Made by a program: the position numbers and the translations under genes | Source: Mycolicibacter senuensis | Lineage (GTDB): Bacteria; Actinomycetota; Actinomycetes; Mycobacteriales; Mycobacteriaceae | Length of the DNA: 35,930 bases | Assembly (NCBI RefSeq): GCF_002101885.1 | Contig: NZ_LQPS01000004.1 | Coordinates: 1-35,930, forward strand | Reading direction: 5' to 3' | Shown here: piece after piece, positions 34,111 through 35,930 of the stretch | Numbering within the stretch: the stretch's first letter is position 1 | Layout of the letters: the number at the start of each line of letters is the position of its first letter | The notes under the pieces: model-generated | Told to the model about the DNA's origin: nothing | The model's input: only the letters and a program-made list of their open reading frames with translations | Databases searched by the model: none

Positions 34111-35352
34111 GTGGGAAAAAGTATGGGGCAGGTTCGTTCGACACAGCGCTGCCGGGGGTATCGGTCCCGGCTGGCGGCAGTGCTGATGGTGCCGGTTGCC
34201 GTGTTGGGGCTGAGCGCCTGCGGCGGCAATGCCGACGCGGAGGCGGCGAAGATCATCGCCGACAAGGGCACCCCGTTCGCCGATCTGCTGGTGCCCAAGG
34301 TCACCGCGTCGGTCACCGACAAGGCGGTCGGTGTGGCCGTGGACGCACCTGTGACGGTGACCGCCGAAGACGGCGTGCTCGATTCGGTCACCATGGTCAA
34401 CGAATATGGTGCGGTGGTCGACGGCAAGCTCAGCCCCGACGGGTTGACCTGGTCGACGACCGAGCCGCTCGGTTACAACAAGCGCTACACGATGAACGCC
34501 AAATCGCTGGGACTGGGCGGGGTGACCAGCCGGCAGATGACGTTCCAGACCCATTCGCCGCAGAACCTGGCCATGCCGTATGTCATGCCCCGCGACGGCG
34601 AGGTGGTCGGCGTCGGTCAACCGGTGGCCATCCGGTTCGACGAGAACATCGCTGACCGTGTGGCGGCCGAAAAGGCGATCAAGATCACCACCGATCCCCC
34701 GGTGGCGGGCGCGTTCTACTGGCTGAACAACCGCGAAGTGCGTTGGCGCCCGCAGTCTTTCTGGAGGCCCGGGACCAGGATCGACGTGGCGGTCAACACC
34801 TACGGCGTGGATCTGGGCAACGGCGTGTTCGGCCAGGACGACGCCTCGAGTCACTTCGTCATCGGCGACGAGGTCATCACGACCATCGATGACAACACCA
34901 AGTCGATGGTGGTGCGCGTCAACGGTGAGATCGTCAAGACCATGCCGGTGTCGATGGGCAAGGACAGCACGCCGACGAACAACGGCACCTACATCGTCGG
35001 CGAACGTTTCCCGCACATCGTGATGGATTCCTCGACCTACGGGGTGCCGGTCAACTCACCCAACGGCTATCGCACCGATGTGGACTGGGCCACGCAGATC
35101 TCCTACAGCGGGATCTTCGTGCACTCGGCGCCGTGGTCGGTGGGCGCCCAGGGCTACTCCAACGCCAGCCACGGCTGCATCAACGTCAGTCCCAGCAACG
35201 CATTGTGGTTCTACGACCACGTCAAGCGTGGCGACGTCGTGCAGATCAGCAATACGAGCGGGCCGCTGCTGCCCGGCACCGAGGGCCTCGGCGACTGGAA
35301 TGTGCCCTGGTCGCAATGGGAAGCCGGCAACGCGCAGGATCCGGTTCGCTGA
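34111..35352 (+). CDS. ldtB: LdtB (LdtMt2-type) L,D-transpeptidase lipoprotein
   Basis: LdtB forms 3-3 crosslinks in peptidoglycan outside the membrane and is a carbapenem target. It has 413 residues. The lipobox ends LGLSAC (lipid Cys37). Two Ig-like (BIg) domains span about 50-250, with [20 protein letters not shown] and [15 protein letters not shown]. The YkuD catalytic domain (about 255-385) has H338 in [15 protein letters not shown] and the nucleophile C356 in SHGCINVS, equivalent to H336 and C354 of LdtMt2. The start is uncertain: GTG at 34111, or ATG at 34123 with GGTGGGA 6 nt upstream; both leave a full signal sequence. It is divergent from tRNA-Lys and convergent with the last gene. 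Homolog of Rv2518c. Confidence 0.96.
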   Translation: MGKSMGQVRSTQRCRGYRSRLAAVLMVPVAVLGLSACGGNADAEAAKIIADKGTPFADLLVPKVTASVTDKAVGVAVDAPVTVTAEDGVLDSVTMVNEYGAVVDGKLSPDGLTWSTTEPLGYNKRYTMNAKSLGLGGVTSRQMTFQTHSPQNLAMPYVMPRDGEVVGVGQPVAIRFDENIADRVAAEKAIKITTDPPVAGAFYWLNNREVRWRPQSFWRPGTRIDVAVNTYGVDLGNGVFGQDDASSHFVIGDEVITTIDDNTKSMVVRVNGEIVKTMPVSMGKDSTPTNNGTYIVGERFPHIVMDSSTYGVPVNSPNGYRTDVDWATQISYSGIFVHSAPWSVGAQGYSNASHGCINVSPSNALWFYDHVKRGDVVQISNTSGPLLPGTEGLGDWNVPWSQWEAGNAQDPVR

Positions 35353-35366
35353 CGTCCTAGCGGGCG

Positions 35367-35930
35367 TCAGGCGGGGGCCGGTTCGCCTTCTTCGCGCAGG
35401 TACTCCTCGCCGCCGTTGGGGTATCCGCCGCCGAACGTGGTGATGTGCACGTGGTCGTAGTGACCGTTGCCTCCACCGCTGGGCCCGGCGGGCGTGTAGT
35501 AGGTGCCGCGCCAGATCGCGTCCTGCAGCGCGAACCGACCGGCGTTCCGCAGTGCGTAGGCCACGATCTCGTCTCCGAGGGCGATACCCTCCGCGCTGCC
35601 GGCGTTGGGGATCATGATGTCGATCGCAAGACCCGACGGGTGCCAGCGCTGCCCGTCCGGCCGAACGCCGATCATATTGTGCACCTGCGGGAACGCCTCG
35701 CTGATGCTGCGTGAGACGAGGATCGTCTTGACCTGCATGCCGCGCTCATTGGCGATGCCGGGCGGCAGCGCCTGTGGGGCCGGCATGGACCAGTTGGTCA
35801 CCAGGTCGGGCGCCGGCGGCCCCCAGTCTTGGGGCGGGGGCGGCGGAGCGCCTTCGAACGGCGGGGGAGGTCCCATCTCCGCCGGCGGAGGTGGCGCGTC
35901 GTCGGGAGGCGGTGGGGCGCCGTCTTCGGG
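35367..35930 (-). CDS. Proline-rich protein with a LAS-type metallopeptidase-like domain (5' part outside the window)
   Basis: The gene enters from the right edge and is read on the minus strand; 187 codons are visible plus the stop. The first ~45 visible residues are a Pro-rich low-complexity linker (repeats of P-P-P with D, E and A). The C-terminal domain (from about VTNWSMPAPQALPPGIANER) contains WHPSGLAIDIMIP and GHYDHVHITTFGGGYPNGG. His-x6-Asp followed by HxH is the zinc-ligand pattern of LAS peptidases (M15/VanY-like), and close actinobacterial relatives carry a VldE/ARB-07466-like domain. Export is likely but the signal is not in view. It is convergent with ldtB, 14 bp away. A peptidoglycan role is an inference from fold and neighbour. 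Confidence 0.75.
   Translation of the reverse strand, partial: PEDGAPPPPDDAPPPPAEMGPPPPFEGAPPPPPQDWGPPAPDLVTNWSMPAPQALPPGIANERGMQVKTILVSRSISEAFPQVHNMIGVRPDGQRWHPSGLAIDIMIPNAGSAEGIALGDEIVAYALRNAGRFALQDAIWRGTYYTPAGPSGGGNGHYDHVHITTFGGGYPNGGEEYLREEGEPAPA

Overview
The window is chromosomal DNA from a mycobacterium, almost certainly a non-tuberculous species. It has high G+C, many GTG starts, a single-chain type I fatty acid synthase followed by acpS, a GlgE/GlgP pair, LdtB (LdtMt2-type) and DUF732/DUF3618/DUF1906 proteins typical of Mycobacteriaceae. Gene identities come from reading the encoded proteins against remembered family and M. tuberculosis H37Rv sequences. No database search was possible, and the species cannot be named.

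Layout. (1) Positions 1-16313 follow the H37Rv block Rv1327c-Rv1343c: glgE (partial), glgP, dinG, pncB, clpS, a DUF2017 gene, an S58/P1 peptidase, rhomboid, murI, an Rv1339-type metallo-hydrolase, rph, rdgB, a DUF3817 gene and lprD. Three genes are added compared with my recollection of H37Rv: a zinc-peptidase lipoprotein between glgP and dinG, a small OmdA/YdeI protein between dinG and pncB, and a Ser/Thr kinase after rdgB. One cassette is missing: mec-cysO-cysM, normally between the S58 peptidase and rhomboid genes. (2) Positions 16314-19056 are a junction holding a HTH-LAGLIDADG protein of lower G+C, tRNA-Leu(TAG), a secreted DUF732 protein and an MFS transporter. (3) Positions 19057-35352 follow the H37Rv block Rv2525c-Rv2518c in reversed orientation: a Tat-exported DUF1906 protein, fas, acpS, an M20 peptidase, bcp, a DUF3618 gene, a GjpA-like exported protein, tRNA-Lys(CTT) and ldtB. 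A partial proline-rich LAS-fold protein closes the window.

How genes work together. GlgE and GlgP build and degrade alpha-glucan. FAS-I makes acyl chains and AcpS installs its phosphopantetheine. MurI supplies D-glutamate and LdtB makes 3-3 crosslinks in peptidoglycan. ClpS delivers N-degron substrates to Clp proteases. Rph and RdgB handle tRNA 3' maturation and nucleotide-pool sanitation.

The most notable signals not explained by the gene list are these: nine genes with a TANNNT hexamer 6-9 nt before a start codon, mostly without a Shine-Dalgarno (leaderless-type starts); a candidate IdeR iron box and a perfect 8-4-8 palindrome upstream of the GjpA-like gene; a 64-bp nested inverted repeat between acpS and the M20 peptidase; the missing cysteine cassette; and the kinase with a small Cys-pair ectodomain. 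I saw no CRISPR array, insertion sequence, phage or clear new defence system.
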